The notes under the pieces: model-generated | Told to the model about the DNA's origin: nothing | What the model saw: only the letters and a program-made list of their open reading frames with translations | Databases searched by the model: none | Made by a program: the position numbers and the translations under genes | In this document: positions 1-4,332 of the stretch, piece by piece | Position numbering within the stretch: position 1 is the stretch's first letter | Layout: every line of letters starts with the position of its first letter | Source of the DNA: Rubrobacter sp. | GTDB taxonomy: Bacteria; Actinomycetota; Rubrobacteria; Rubrobacterales; Rubrobacteraceae | Direction of reading: 5' to 3' | Assembly (NCBI GenBank): GCA_013695335.1 | Contig: JACDAR010000257.1 | Location: 1-6,061, forward strand | Length of the DNA stretch: 6,061 bases

Positions 1-1010
1 CGATGCCGCCGGGAGACGCAGGGAAGCTCCACGGCGAAGTTCCGGCGCAACGCCACGCAGCGCACGCCAGGTCCCTCCTCGATATCAGCGACGCGGGTTC
101 CTGGACGATCCGGGGCAAACGTGTTCCTGACGTGGACCTCGATCCCCGTCTCAGAGGCTGGTTCCATGGTCTTGGGGTGGAGGACTTTCGCCCCCAGAGA
201 GGCGAAGTCGCCAGCCTCGCGGTACGAGAGCTGGGGCAACAACGCCGCGTCTGGGACCAGGCGCGGGTCGGCGTCGAGAACTCCGTCCACGTCCGACATG
301 ATCCAGACCTCATCAGAATCCAGAGCCCGCCCGAGCACCGTCGCCGAGAGATCCGAGCCTCCGCGCCCGAGCGTCGTCGGCAATCCCTCCGGCGAGCGCC
401 CGACGTACCCTGGGACGACGGCCACGATCCCATCGTCGAGCATCGGGGCAACGTACCTCTCGCACCGCTCGCGAGTCTGTTCAGGTTTCACATCGGAGGC
501 GGAGAACTCGGGGCCGGTGGCTATCGGGTCTTCGGCCACGACGGCCGCGGGGGTTCCACGGCTGCGGATCGCGCCAGCCAGAATTACCGAGGAGAGACGC
601 TCCCCGAAGACCGCGATCCTTGCTTTCCTGGCAGCCGGGTTCACGGCTGGAGCCTCGATTGCCTCGACGAGCCGGTCAAGCACTTCGTCCAATCGCTCCT
701 CGACCTCGGGCAGATATTCCTCTGATACTGCCTCGCTGGCGGCTTTCAGGTGGCGTTCCGCTAGAGAACGGCGCAATTCAGCGACAGCGTCGCCGCCCTC
801 TCCGTTTGCTGAGTTTCCAGTATCGAGGATGCCGAACGTATTGCGGGCGAAGCCGAGCAGGGTGTCTGTGGTACCGCTCATCGCCGAGACGACTACGGTC
901 AGTGGCCTTTCACGGGCGGCATCCGCGGCCATGGTGGCGGCGCGAATGAACTGCGCGCCGCCACCGACCGAGGTGCCCCCGAACTTTATTACGAGGGGTC
1001 TACCGTTCAC
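1..1010 (-). CDS. lysC: Aspartate kinase, N-terminal 336 residues (3' end cut by window edge)
   Basis: Phosphorylates L-aspartate with ATP, the first committed step towards lysine, threonine and methionine; cytoplasmic. My reverse-strand translation from a GTG at 1010-1008 stays open to the window edge. It shows the amino acid kinase fold in order: KFGGTSVG at residues 9-16, VVSAMS at 40-45, a helical insert rich in Glu and Arg at about 74-120, FGERLSS at 135-141, TLGRGGSD at 213-220, SDVDGV followed by DADPR at 239-250, and GAKVLHP at 273-279. The long helical insert and overall wording resemble the longer archaeal/ThrA-type aspartokinases. The sequence stops near residue 336, where the ACT regulatory domains should begin, so feedback specificity and any fusion to homoserine dehydrogenase cannot be judged. 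The GTG start is chosen because it puts the KFGG motif at the usual place. It lies 7 nt after the metY stop, with a purine-rich GGGCGGAG at 1030-1023 (12-nt gap, rather long). Last gene seen in the metX-metY operon. Confidence 0.95.
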   Translation of the reverse strand, partial: MNGRPLVIKFGGTSVGGGAQFIRAATMAADAARERPLTVVVSAMSGTTDTLLGFARNTFGILDTGNSANGEGGDAVAELRRSLAERHLKAASEAVSEEYLPEVEERLDEVLDRLVEAIEAPAVNPAARKARIAVFGERLSSVILAGAIRSRGTPAAVVAEDPIATGPEFSASDVKPEQTRERCERYVAPMLDDGIVAVVPGYVGRSPEGLPTTLGRGGSDLSATVLGRALDSDEVWIMSDVDGVLDADPRLVPDAALLPQLSYREAGDFASLGAKVLHPKTMEPASETGIEVHVRNTFAPDRPGTRVADIEEGPGVRCVALRRNFAVELPCVSRRH

Positions 1011-1017
1011 TCCAGCT

Positions 1018-2325
1018 TCACGCTCCGCCCAGTGCTTGATCCAGGTCATAAAGAATATCGTCTATGGACTCCAGCCCGACGCTCAGGCGAACGTAGTCGT
1101 CCGTAACGCCCGTCGCCTTCTGCTCGTCCGCTGAAAGCTGCGAGTGCGTCGTGGATGCCGGGTGAATGACCAGGCTCTTCGCGTCGCCCACGTTCGCAAG
1201 CAAGCTGTGCAGCTCCAGCCGGTCTATGAACCGCTTGCCAGCCTCAAGACCACCGTCGATGCCGAAGCCAAGGATGGCCCCATAGAGTCCTTTCCTGTGA
1301 TACTTGGCGGCCAGCTCGCGCGACGGATGATCAGGGAGTCCAGGATAGTTCACCCAGTTGACCCGGTCGTGCCCTTGCAGGAACTCGGCGACGGCCATCG
1401 CGTTCTGGGAATGACGCTCCATCCGCAGGTGCAGCGTCTCCAGCCCTTGCAGGAACAGGAAGCTGTTGAACGGGGAGAGGGCCGGGCCATAGTCCCGAAG
1501 CATCTGCACGCGGGCCTTCAGGATGTAGGAAAGCTCTCCGAGGGTCGGGTAGATCTCCAGCCCGTGGTACGAAGGGTCGGGCTCGGTGAACTCGGGGAAC
1601 TTGCCGTTGTCCCACGGGAACTTGCCGCCGTCCACGATCACGCCACCGATGCTCGTCCCGTGCCCGCCTATGAACTTGGTAGCGGAATGAACCACGACAT
1701 CAGCCCCGTGCTTGATCGGGTTGATCAGGTACGGAGAAGGCAGCGTGTTGTCCACGATGAGCGGGATACCGGCTTCGTGCGCTATGTTGGCGACCGCCTC
1801 GATGTCCAGGGTGTTCAGCGAAGGGTTGCCGACGGTCTCGGCGTAGAGGGCTTTGGTCTTGTCCGTGATCGCCGCGCGGAAAGCCTCCGGGTCGGTGTCG
1901 TCCACGAACTTAATGTCGATCCCGATCTTGGGCAGCGTGTAGTGGAAGAGGTTGTACGTACCGCCGTACAGGCCCGCTGAAGAGACGATCTCATCCCCCG
2001 CCCCGGCGATATTGAGGATCGCCAGCGTCTCGGCCGCCTGCCCGGACGCCACCCCGAGCGCCCCGACCCCGCCTTCGAGCGCGGCGACCCGCTTCTCGAA
2101 AACGTCGGTAGTCGGGTTCATGATGCGGGTGTAGATATTGCCGAACTCGCTCAGCGAGAAGAGGTTGGCGGCGTGGTCGGTGTCGTTGAACACGTAGGAT
2201 GTGGACTGATAGATCGGGACGGCGCGCGCCGTGGTCGCCGAGTCCACCTCCTGCCCGGCGTGCAGCGCCAGGGTGTCGAACCCGTACTCGCGCTCCTGCT
2301 GCTTCTGGTCTGCGGTGTCGGTCAT
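1018..2325 (-). CDS. metY: O-acetylhomoserine sulfhydrylase (PLP-dependent)
   Basis: Joins O-acetylhomoserine and sulfide to give homocysteine and acetate, the direct sulfhydrylation route to methionine; cytoplasmic. The 435-residue product has the full length of the family (Cys/Met metabolism PLP enzymes, fold type I). Visible motifs are YTRIMNPT at 65-72 (active-site Tyr65 and Arg67 of the partner subunit), SGQAAE at 94-99, the Asp192 that should contact the PLP ring nitrogen (VDNT), the Schiff-base lysine Lys217 in SATKFIGGHG, and the carboxylate-binding Arg413 in YVRLSVGLE. The stretch of about 30 residues after Gly221 with PDPSYHGLEI (249-258) is typical of MetY rather than of cystathionine gamma-synthase. 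The ATG is supported by a strong AAGGAG at 2338-2333 with a 7-nt gap. It follows metX after 42 nt and precedes the aspartokinase by 7 nt, so the three are probably one transcript. Other Cys/Met lyases are possible by family, but the metX neighbour argues for this one. Confidence 0.96.
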   Translation of the reverse strand: MTDTADQKQQEREYGFDTLALHAGQEVDSATTARAVPIYQSTSYVFNDTDHAANLFSLSEFGNIYTRIMNPTTDVFEKRVAALEGGVGALGVASGQAAETLAILNIAGAGDEIVSSAGLYGGTYNLFHYTLPKIGIDIKFVDDTDPEAFRAAITDKTKALYAETVGNPSLNTLDIEAVANIAHEAGIPLIVDNTLPSPYLINPIKHGADVVVHSATKFIGGHGTSIGGVIVDGGKFPWDNGKFPEFTEPDPSYHGLEIYPTLGELSYILKARVQMLRDYGPALSPFNSFLFLQGLETLHLRMERHSQNAMAVAEFLQGHDRVNWVNYPGLPDHPSRELAAKYHRKGLYGAILGFGIDGGLEAGKRFIDRLELHSLLANVGDAKSLVIHPASTTHSQLSADEQKATGVTDDYVRLSVGLESIDDILYDLDQALGGA

Positions 2326-2343
2326 TCGTTTTCTCCTTTTTAG

Positions 2344-2371
2344 CTGTCAGCGATCAGCCTTCAGCGGTCAG
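2344..2371 (+). repeat. Tandem degenerate heptamer array R1 (NNNTCAG x4)
   Basis: Four back-to-back 7-nt units (CTGTCAG, CGATCAG, CCTTCAG, CGGTCAG) share TCAG in exact 7-nt phase while the other three bases vary. On the gene strand the unit reads CTGANNN. The array fills most of the metX-metY gap and its first gene-strand unit contains the metX stop codon (TGA at 2370-2368). The next seven bases on the gene strand (2343-2337) read CTAAAAA, a possible decayed fifth unit. The periodicity is directly visible; function is unknown. Confidence 0.85.
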
Positions 2372-3519
2372 CCGTTGTCTCCGTCTTCGAGGAAAGGACC
2401 CACAGCCTCCCTTAGTTCTGCCCAGTCCTTGAGAAAAGCGTCGTGCCCGTTATTCGATTCTATCTCCACGTACCTCGCGTTCGACCCGGCAATTCTCGCC
2501 TCTTCTGCCGTCTCCCGAACTTCCGCGGCGGGGAACAGCCAGTCGCTTGAGATGCCGGTGAAGAGGGTGTCAGCCTGGATGCGGGAGTATGCCTCCTCCG
2601 GTGAATCGTAGCCTGCTGCCACGTCGTAGATGTCCATGGCCCGTGAGAGGTACAGGTACGAGTTGGCATCGAAGCGCCCGGCCAGTTCCCTGCCCTGGTA
2701 GTGCAGGTAGCTCTCGACCTCGAAGCGGCCCCCAAGCTCCCTGTGCAGAGCGGGCCGCCGCGCGGGCCGTCGGCCGAAACGCTCCCACTGTCCGGCTGCG
2801 CTCTGGTAGGTGACCATGCCGGCCATGCGGGCGATGGCAAGCCCATCGTCAGGGGTTCGGCCCGTTCCGTAGTATTCGCCTTCCTGCCAGTGGGGGTCGG
2901 CCATGATGGCGCGGCGCCCGATCTCACTCATCGAGATCCCCTGCGGCCCAAGCGCGCCCGTGGCGGCGACTGGGGCTGCCCGATCCACGAAATCGGGGAA
3001 CTCGACGGCCCACTCAAGCGTCTGCTGCCCGCCGATGGAACCCCCGATGACGAGGCTCAGTCTCTTCACGCCAAGGTCGTCGAGCAGTCGTTTCTGCGCC
3101 CGCACCATGTCCCTGATGGTGATGAGTGGGAAGCTCATCCCATATGGCCTTCCGGTCTGCGGGTTCTTGGAGGCTGGGCCGGTGCTGCCGGAGCAGCCGC
3201 CGAGGACGTTGGAGCAGATCACGAAATTTTCTTCGGTATCTATCATGCGCCCAGGCCCGATCACGGGGTTCCACCATCCGCCGCGCTTGTAACCAGCAGA
3301 TGGATCTCCCGCCGCGTGTGAATCGCCCGTCAAGGCGTGGACTATCAGAACGGCGTTGTCCCTGGCGGAGTTCAACTCACCCCACGTTTCGTAGGCGAGG
3401 GTGACTTCAGGCAGATAGCCGCCGAGTTCCGGCTCGAACGGGCCTATGCGGTGGTGGAGTTTGCCCGATGTTTCAGGGGCCGGGGCGTGCCTGGCCTCGG
3501 CCCCTGGGTCTAGTGTCAT
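2368..3519 (-). CDS. metX: Homoserine O-acetyltransferase, alpha/beta-hydrolase type
   Basis: Transfers an acetyl group from acetyl-CoA to the hydroxyl of homoserine, making the O-acetylhomoserine used by MetY; cytoplasmic. The 383-residue product matches MetX length. Motifs include AYETWGELN (42-50), the oxyanion region HALTGDSH (61-68), GGWWNPVIGPG (80-90), VLGGCSGSTGP (105-115), the nucleophile elbow GGSIGGQQTLEW (159-170) with Ser161, and the remaining triad members Asp326 (SDWLFP) and His359 (NNGHD). The elbow has Ile where many members have Met (GGSMGG). Some MetX homologues use succinyl-CoA, and acyl specificity cannot be decided by eye, though the metY partner favours acetyl. The ATG at 3519-3517 is the only standard start available; the closest good Shine-Dalgarno lies 17 nt away, and an in-frame CTG at 3525-3523 is a possible alternative. 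First gene of the operon, behind a SAM-I riboswitch, so it is expected to be shut down when SAM is plentiful. Confidence 0.95.
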   Translation of the reverse strand: MTLDPGAEARHAPAPETSGKLHHRIGPFEPELGGYLPEVTLAYETWGELNSARDNAVLIVHALTGDSHAAGDPSAGYKRGGWWNPVIGPGRMIDTEENFVICSNVLGGCSGSTGPASKNPQTGRPYGMSFPLITIRDMVRAQKRLLDDLGVKRLSLVIGGSIGGQQTLEWAVEFPDFVDRAAPVAATGALGPQGISMSEIGRRAIMADPHWQEGEYYGTGRTPDDGLAIARMAGMVTYQSAAGQWERFGRRPARRPALHRELGGRFEVESYLHYQGRELAGRFDANSYLYLSRAMDIYDVAAGYDSPEEAYSRIQADTLFTGISSDWLFPAAEVRETAEEARIAGSNARYVEIESNNGHDAFLKDWAELREAVGPFLEDGDNG

Positions 3520-3536
3520 ACTCAGTAGTAATACAG

Positions 3537-3542
3537 CCTCCC
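3537..3542 (-). promoter_or_regulatory. Likely metX Shine-Dalgarno, unusually distant
   Basis: GGGAGG on the gene strand is the only strong ribosome binding motif before metX. It is 17 nt from the ATG at 3519 and 11 nt from an in-frame CTG at 3525. GGGAGGCU (3542-3535) can pair with AGCCUCUU (3633-3626) just downstream of the riboswitch aptamer (8 pairs, two of them G-U), which makes it a candidate target for translational control. Confidence 0.5.
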
Positions 3543-3569
3543 TCTATCTCGCCGGGTTTTACGTCTCTC

Positions 3570-3603
3570 GGCGGATATACCGGAATTCACCGTGACATCC
3601 GCC
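3570..3603 (-). promoter_or_regulatory. Hairpin in metX leader, expression-platform candidate
   Basis: Gene-strand GGCGGAT (3603-3597) pairs perfectly with ATCCGCC (3576-3570). Inside it a second short stem CGG/CCG closes a 6-nt loop. No run of U follows, so it is not an intrinsic terminator. The 3' arm overlaps CGCCG, which could instead pair with CGGCG further down (3554-3550), giving two mutually exclusive folds before the ribosome binding site. The structure is inferred from complementarity only. Confidence 0.45.
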
Positions 3604-3643
3604 CAGCCGCGCAACCCGCCCGCAGAAGAGGCTGCCCACCTCT

Positions 3644-3760
3644 CTCAACATCTCCCAGGCCGGAAATGACCGCCTGCTGGAATTGGCACCTTGCGGAAAA
3701 ATTCTCCGCTGGTTGCCGCGGTTTCTCGGGGCCAGTTCCCTCCACCGCTCTCGATGCGAG
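3644..3760 (-). promoter_or_regulatory. SAM-I (S-box) riboswitch aptamer upstream of metX
   Basis: Senses S-adenosylmethionine and is expected to lower expression of the methionine operon when SAM is high. Gene-strand landmarks in order: P1 5' arm CTCGCATC (3760-3753), GAGAGCGGTGGAGGGA (3752-3737), CTGGCCCC (3734-3727), GAGAAACC then CGGCAACC ending at 3711, a P3 stem GCGGA/TCCGC (3709-3705 with 3697-3693), the hallmark AAGGTGCCAATTCC (3692-3679), a P4 stem CAGGC/GCCTG (3676-3672 with 3660-3656), and the P1 3' arm GATGTTGAG (3652-3644), which closes with one bulged U. These match the family consensus in sequence and order. Against the usual GGGACTGGCCCGATGAAACC core it has single-base insertions and a deletion in the P2/kink-turn region. 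It begins about 10 nt after the predicted transcription start. Confidence 0.95.
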
Positions 3761-3776
3761 TTCGCGCCAGACCAGG

Positions 3777-3806
3777 ATGCTAAATCATCACGGGGCTCAT
3801 CGTCAA
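3777..3806 (-). promoter_or_regulatory. Putative sigma70-type promoter of the metX operon
   Basis: The gene strand shows TTGACG (3806-3801, five of six bases of the -35 consensus), an 18-nt spacer and TAGCAT (3782-3777, four of six of the -10 consensus). Transcription would start near 3770, so the riboswitch P1 stem would be almost at the 5' end of the RNA, as is usual for S-box leaders. The -10 box is weak, but the position relative to the aptamer supports the call. Confidence 0.6.
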
Positions 3807-3861
3807 GGCCGTACTCAAGCCAAGAACCACGCTTTCCAAAAACCGCAGTCCGGGCCGGAAG

Positions 3862-3883
3862 TTCCCCGCGCCACACGCGGGAA
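3862..3883. other. GC-rich inverted repeat upstream of metX promoter
   Basis: CCCGCG (3865-3870) and CGCGGG (3876-3881) form a perfect 6-bp stem around a 5-nt loop, extendable by TT/AA across one bulged C. On the minus strand a run of five T lies about 20 nt further on (3842-3838), but too far from this stem for a standard terminator. It may be a weak or rho-assisted end for the pgk-tpiA-secG transcript, or a protein site. No function can be assigned. Confidence 0.35.
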
Positions 3884-3888
3884 GGAGA

Positions 3889-3902
3889 TGTGACGGATCA
3901 CA
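3889..3902 (+). promoter_or_regulatory. Inverted repeat TGTGA-N4-TCACA, possible CRP/FNR-family operator
   Basis: TGTGA CGGA TCACA is a perfect 5-bp inverted repeat with a 4-nt centre. It is centred at 3895.5, about 42-43 bp before the start expected from the TATAAT at 3927-3932, where class II activators of the CRP/FNR family bind. Half-sites resemble CRP sites, but CRP normally has a 6-nt centre; a 4-nt centre is the FNR spacing. The regulator is therefore unknown and the call rests on symmetry and position only. Confidence 0.4.
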
Positions 3903-3926
3903 CCCTTTGGAATACGGATACGGGTG

Positions 3927-3932
3927 TATAAT
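3927..3932 (+). promoter_or_regulatory. Perfect TATAAT -10 box on the plus strand
   Basis: TATAAT preceded directly by TG. No -35 box is found at 16-18 nt; the nearest resemblance is TTGGAA (3907-3912) with a short 14-nt spacer. This pattern (good -10, poor -35, symmetric site near -42) is typical of activator-dependent promoters. Start expected at about 3939. Confidence 0.45.
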
Positions 3933-3938
3933 TCGGTA

Positions 3939-3986
3939 CAGGACTCGCCCGTTCTCCCCATCCTCCCCGGGCGGGTCCTTCTTTTT
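3939..3986 (+). ncRNA. Candidate ~48-nt small RNA with C-rich loop
   Basis: If the TATAAT at 3927-3932 is used, transcription would start near 3939 and stop at the terminator ending at 3986, giving an RNA that is essentially one stem-loop. The 16-nt loop (3952-3967) is very C-rich and contains ATCCTCCC (3960-3967), complementary to Shine-Dalgarno sequences. Actinobacteria do carry small RNAs with C-rich hairpin loops (the 6C family has two such hairpins); only one is visible here, so it is not claimed as a member. Existence of the transcript is inference. Confidence 0.3.
3940..3986 (+). terminator. Strong rho-independent terminator on the plus strand
   Basis: GGACTCGCCCG (3941-3951) pairs with CGGGCGGGTCC (3968-3978) over 11 positions with one G-U, and A3940-T3979 may add one more. 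The stem is followed by TTCTTTTT (3979-3986). In the opposite direction the stem is followed by TGTACC, so it would not work as a terminator for secG. No plus-strand protein gene upstream needs it, which is why it is linked here to a possible short RNA. Confidence 0.75.
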
Positions 3987-3990
3987 GTAG

Positions 3991-4018
3991 GTTTCAGGCT
4001 TTAGGTTTCAGCTATCAG
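3991..4018 (+). repeat. Heptamer array R2 (NNNTCAG family)
   Basis: Four 7-nt units in phase: GTTTCAG, GCTTTAG, GTTTCAG, CTATCAG. Three keep TCAG and one has TTAG. On the minus strand the units read CTGANNN, with CTAA in the diverged one. It lies between the plus-strand terminator and secG and is in the same orientation as the array in the metX-metY gap. Confidence 0.75.
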
Positions 4019-4047
4019 GATTTGGCAGACGCTCGCCTCGTCATTAC

Positions 4048-4068
4048 CTGATGCCTGTAACCTGAGAC
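4048..4068 (-). repeat. Heptamer array R3, inverted relative to R2
   Basis: Minus-strand units GTCTCAG, GTTACAG and GCATCAG repeat every 7 nt and begin 4 nt after the secG stop (TAG at 4074-4072). With R2 they form an imperfect inverted repeat: ATCAGG (minus strand, 4052-4047) pairs with CCTGAT (4020-4015), and the outer ends GTAG (4075-4072) and CTAC (3992-3989) also match. The roughly 26-nt loop contains a further GACG/CGTC pair. On the minus strand there is no U-run after the structure, so it is not a standard terminator. Confidence 0.65.
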
Positions 4069-4071
4069 CTT

Positions 4072-4296
4072 CTACCCGAAGAACACGAGCAGCATGCTCG
4101 TCAGGGCGAAGAGGCCGACCACGATGATGGTGAGCCTGGTCAGGTTCTTCTCCATGACCGTGGTGCCGGAGAAGGCGCCTCCCATCCCACCGCCGAGCGA
4201 GGAGGATAGTCCCCCGCCCTTGCCGGAATGAAGCAGGATCATGCCGACCAGGGCGACGCAGAATATCGTGTGCAAGAATGCCAGTACGTAAACCAT
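4072..4296 (-). CDS. secG: SecG, small subunit of the SecYEG protein translocase
   Basis: Inner-membrane component of the general secretion channel; helps SecA-driven export. The 74-residue protein has the family layout: a first membrane segment at about 2-22, a cytoplasmic loop carrying the conserved LLHSGKGGGLSSSLGGG (21-37) and GAFSG (40-44), then a charged turn (MEKNLTR) and a second membrane segment at about 54-73. Length is typical. An in-frame TAA 15 nt upstream of the ATG excludes a longer protein. No Shine-Dalgarno sequence precedes the ATG; instead TAAATT lies 7 nt before it, suggesting that an internal promoter may make a leaderless mRNA. It follows tpiA by 36 nt; the pgk-tpiA-secG order is a common one in Gram-positive bacteria. 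Confidence 0.96.
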   Translation of the reverse strand: MVYVLAFLHTIFCVALVGMILLHSGKGGGLSSSLGGGMGGAFSGTTVMEKNLTRLTIIVVGLFALTSMLLVFFG

Positions 4297-4303
4297 ACCG
4301 GTT

Positions 4304-4309
4304 AATTTA
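4304..4309 (-). promoter_or_regulatory. Possible -10 box for leaderless secG transcript
   Basis: TAAATT fits the TANNNT pattern seen just before leaderless genes in actinobacteria and relatives and ends 7 nt before the secG ATG, so transcription would begin at or one base before the start codon. No convincing -35 box is present. Together with the missing Shine-Dalgarno this is suggestive only. Confidence 0.4.
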
Positions 4310-4332
4310 TCACACCGTTTCGGGACACTCCA

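Noticed and set aside
121..1134. Long plus-strand open frame (337 codons) opposite the aspartokinase, with others at 3-725 and 1144-1980
   Set aside because: Low-complexity Ser/Arg/Pro-rich or unrecognisable products lying antisense to genes with clear conserved motifs; typical of high-GC DNA.
2701..3321. Plus-strand open frames inside metX (2701-3321, 2903-3292) and out-of-frame minus-strand frames (2460-2927, 3014-3277)
   Set aside because: They are shadows of metX, which is intact with all catalytic residues in one frame, so no frameshift or nested gene is needed.
3838..3860. Possible minus-strand terminator ending in five T (3842-3838)
   Set aside because: The adjacent inverted repeat TCCGG/CCGGA leaves almost no loop and the T-run is separated from it by several bases; too weak to call.
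3559..3876. Minus-strand open frame of 105 codons upstream of metX
   Set aside because: It covers the metX promoter and the SAM-I aptamer; the conserved features are at RNA level and the peptide has no recognisable motif.
3889..3902. True CRP site
   Set aside because: The centre is 4 nt, not the 6 nt of the CRP consensus; kept only as an operator of unknown regulator.
3890..3931. Plus-strand micro-ORF starting at GTG (peptide VTDHTLWNTDTGV) before the terminator, as a possible attenuation leader
   Set aside because: The Shine-Dalgarno is only 2 nt from the GTG, there is just one Trp and one His codon, and no plus-strand gene follows the terminator.
3940..3978. The strong hairpin as a terminator for the pgk-tpiA-secG operon
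   Set aside because: In the minus direction the stem is followed by TGTACC rather than a U-run; the U-tract is on the plus side.
3520..4071. tRNA or other classical RNA gene in the gene-free stretch
   Set aside because: No cloverleaf arms or GTTCGA-type T-loop was found on either strand; the recognised RNA element is the SAM-I leader.
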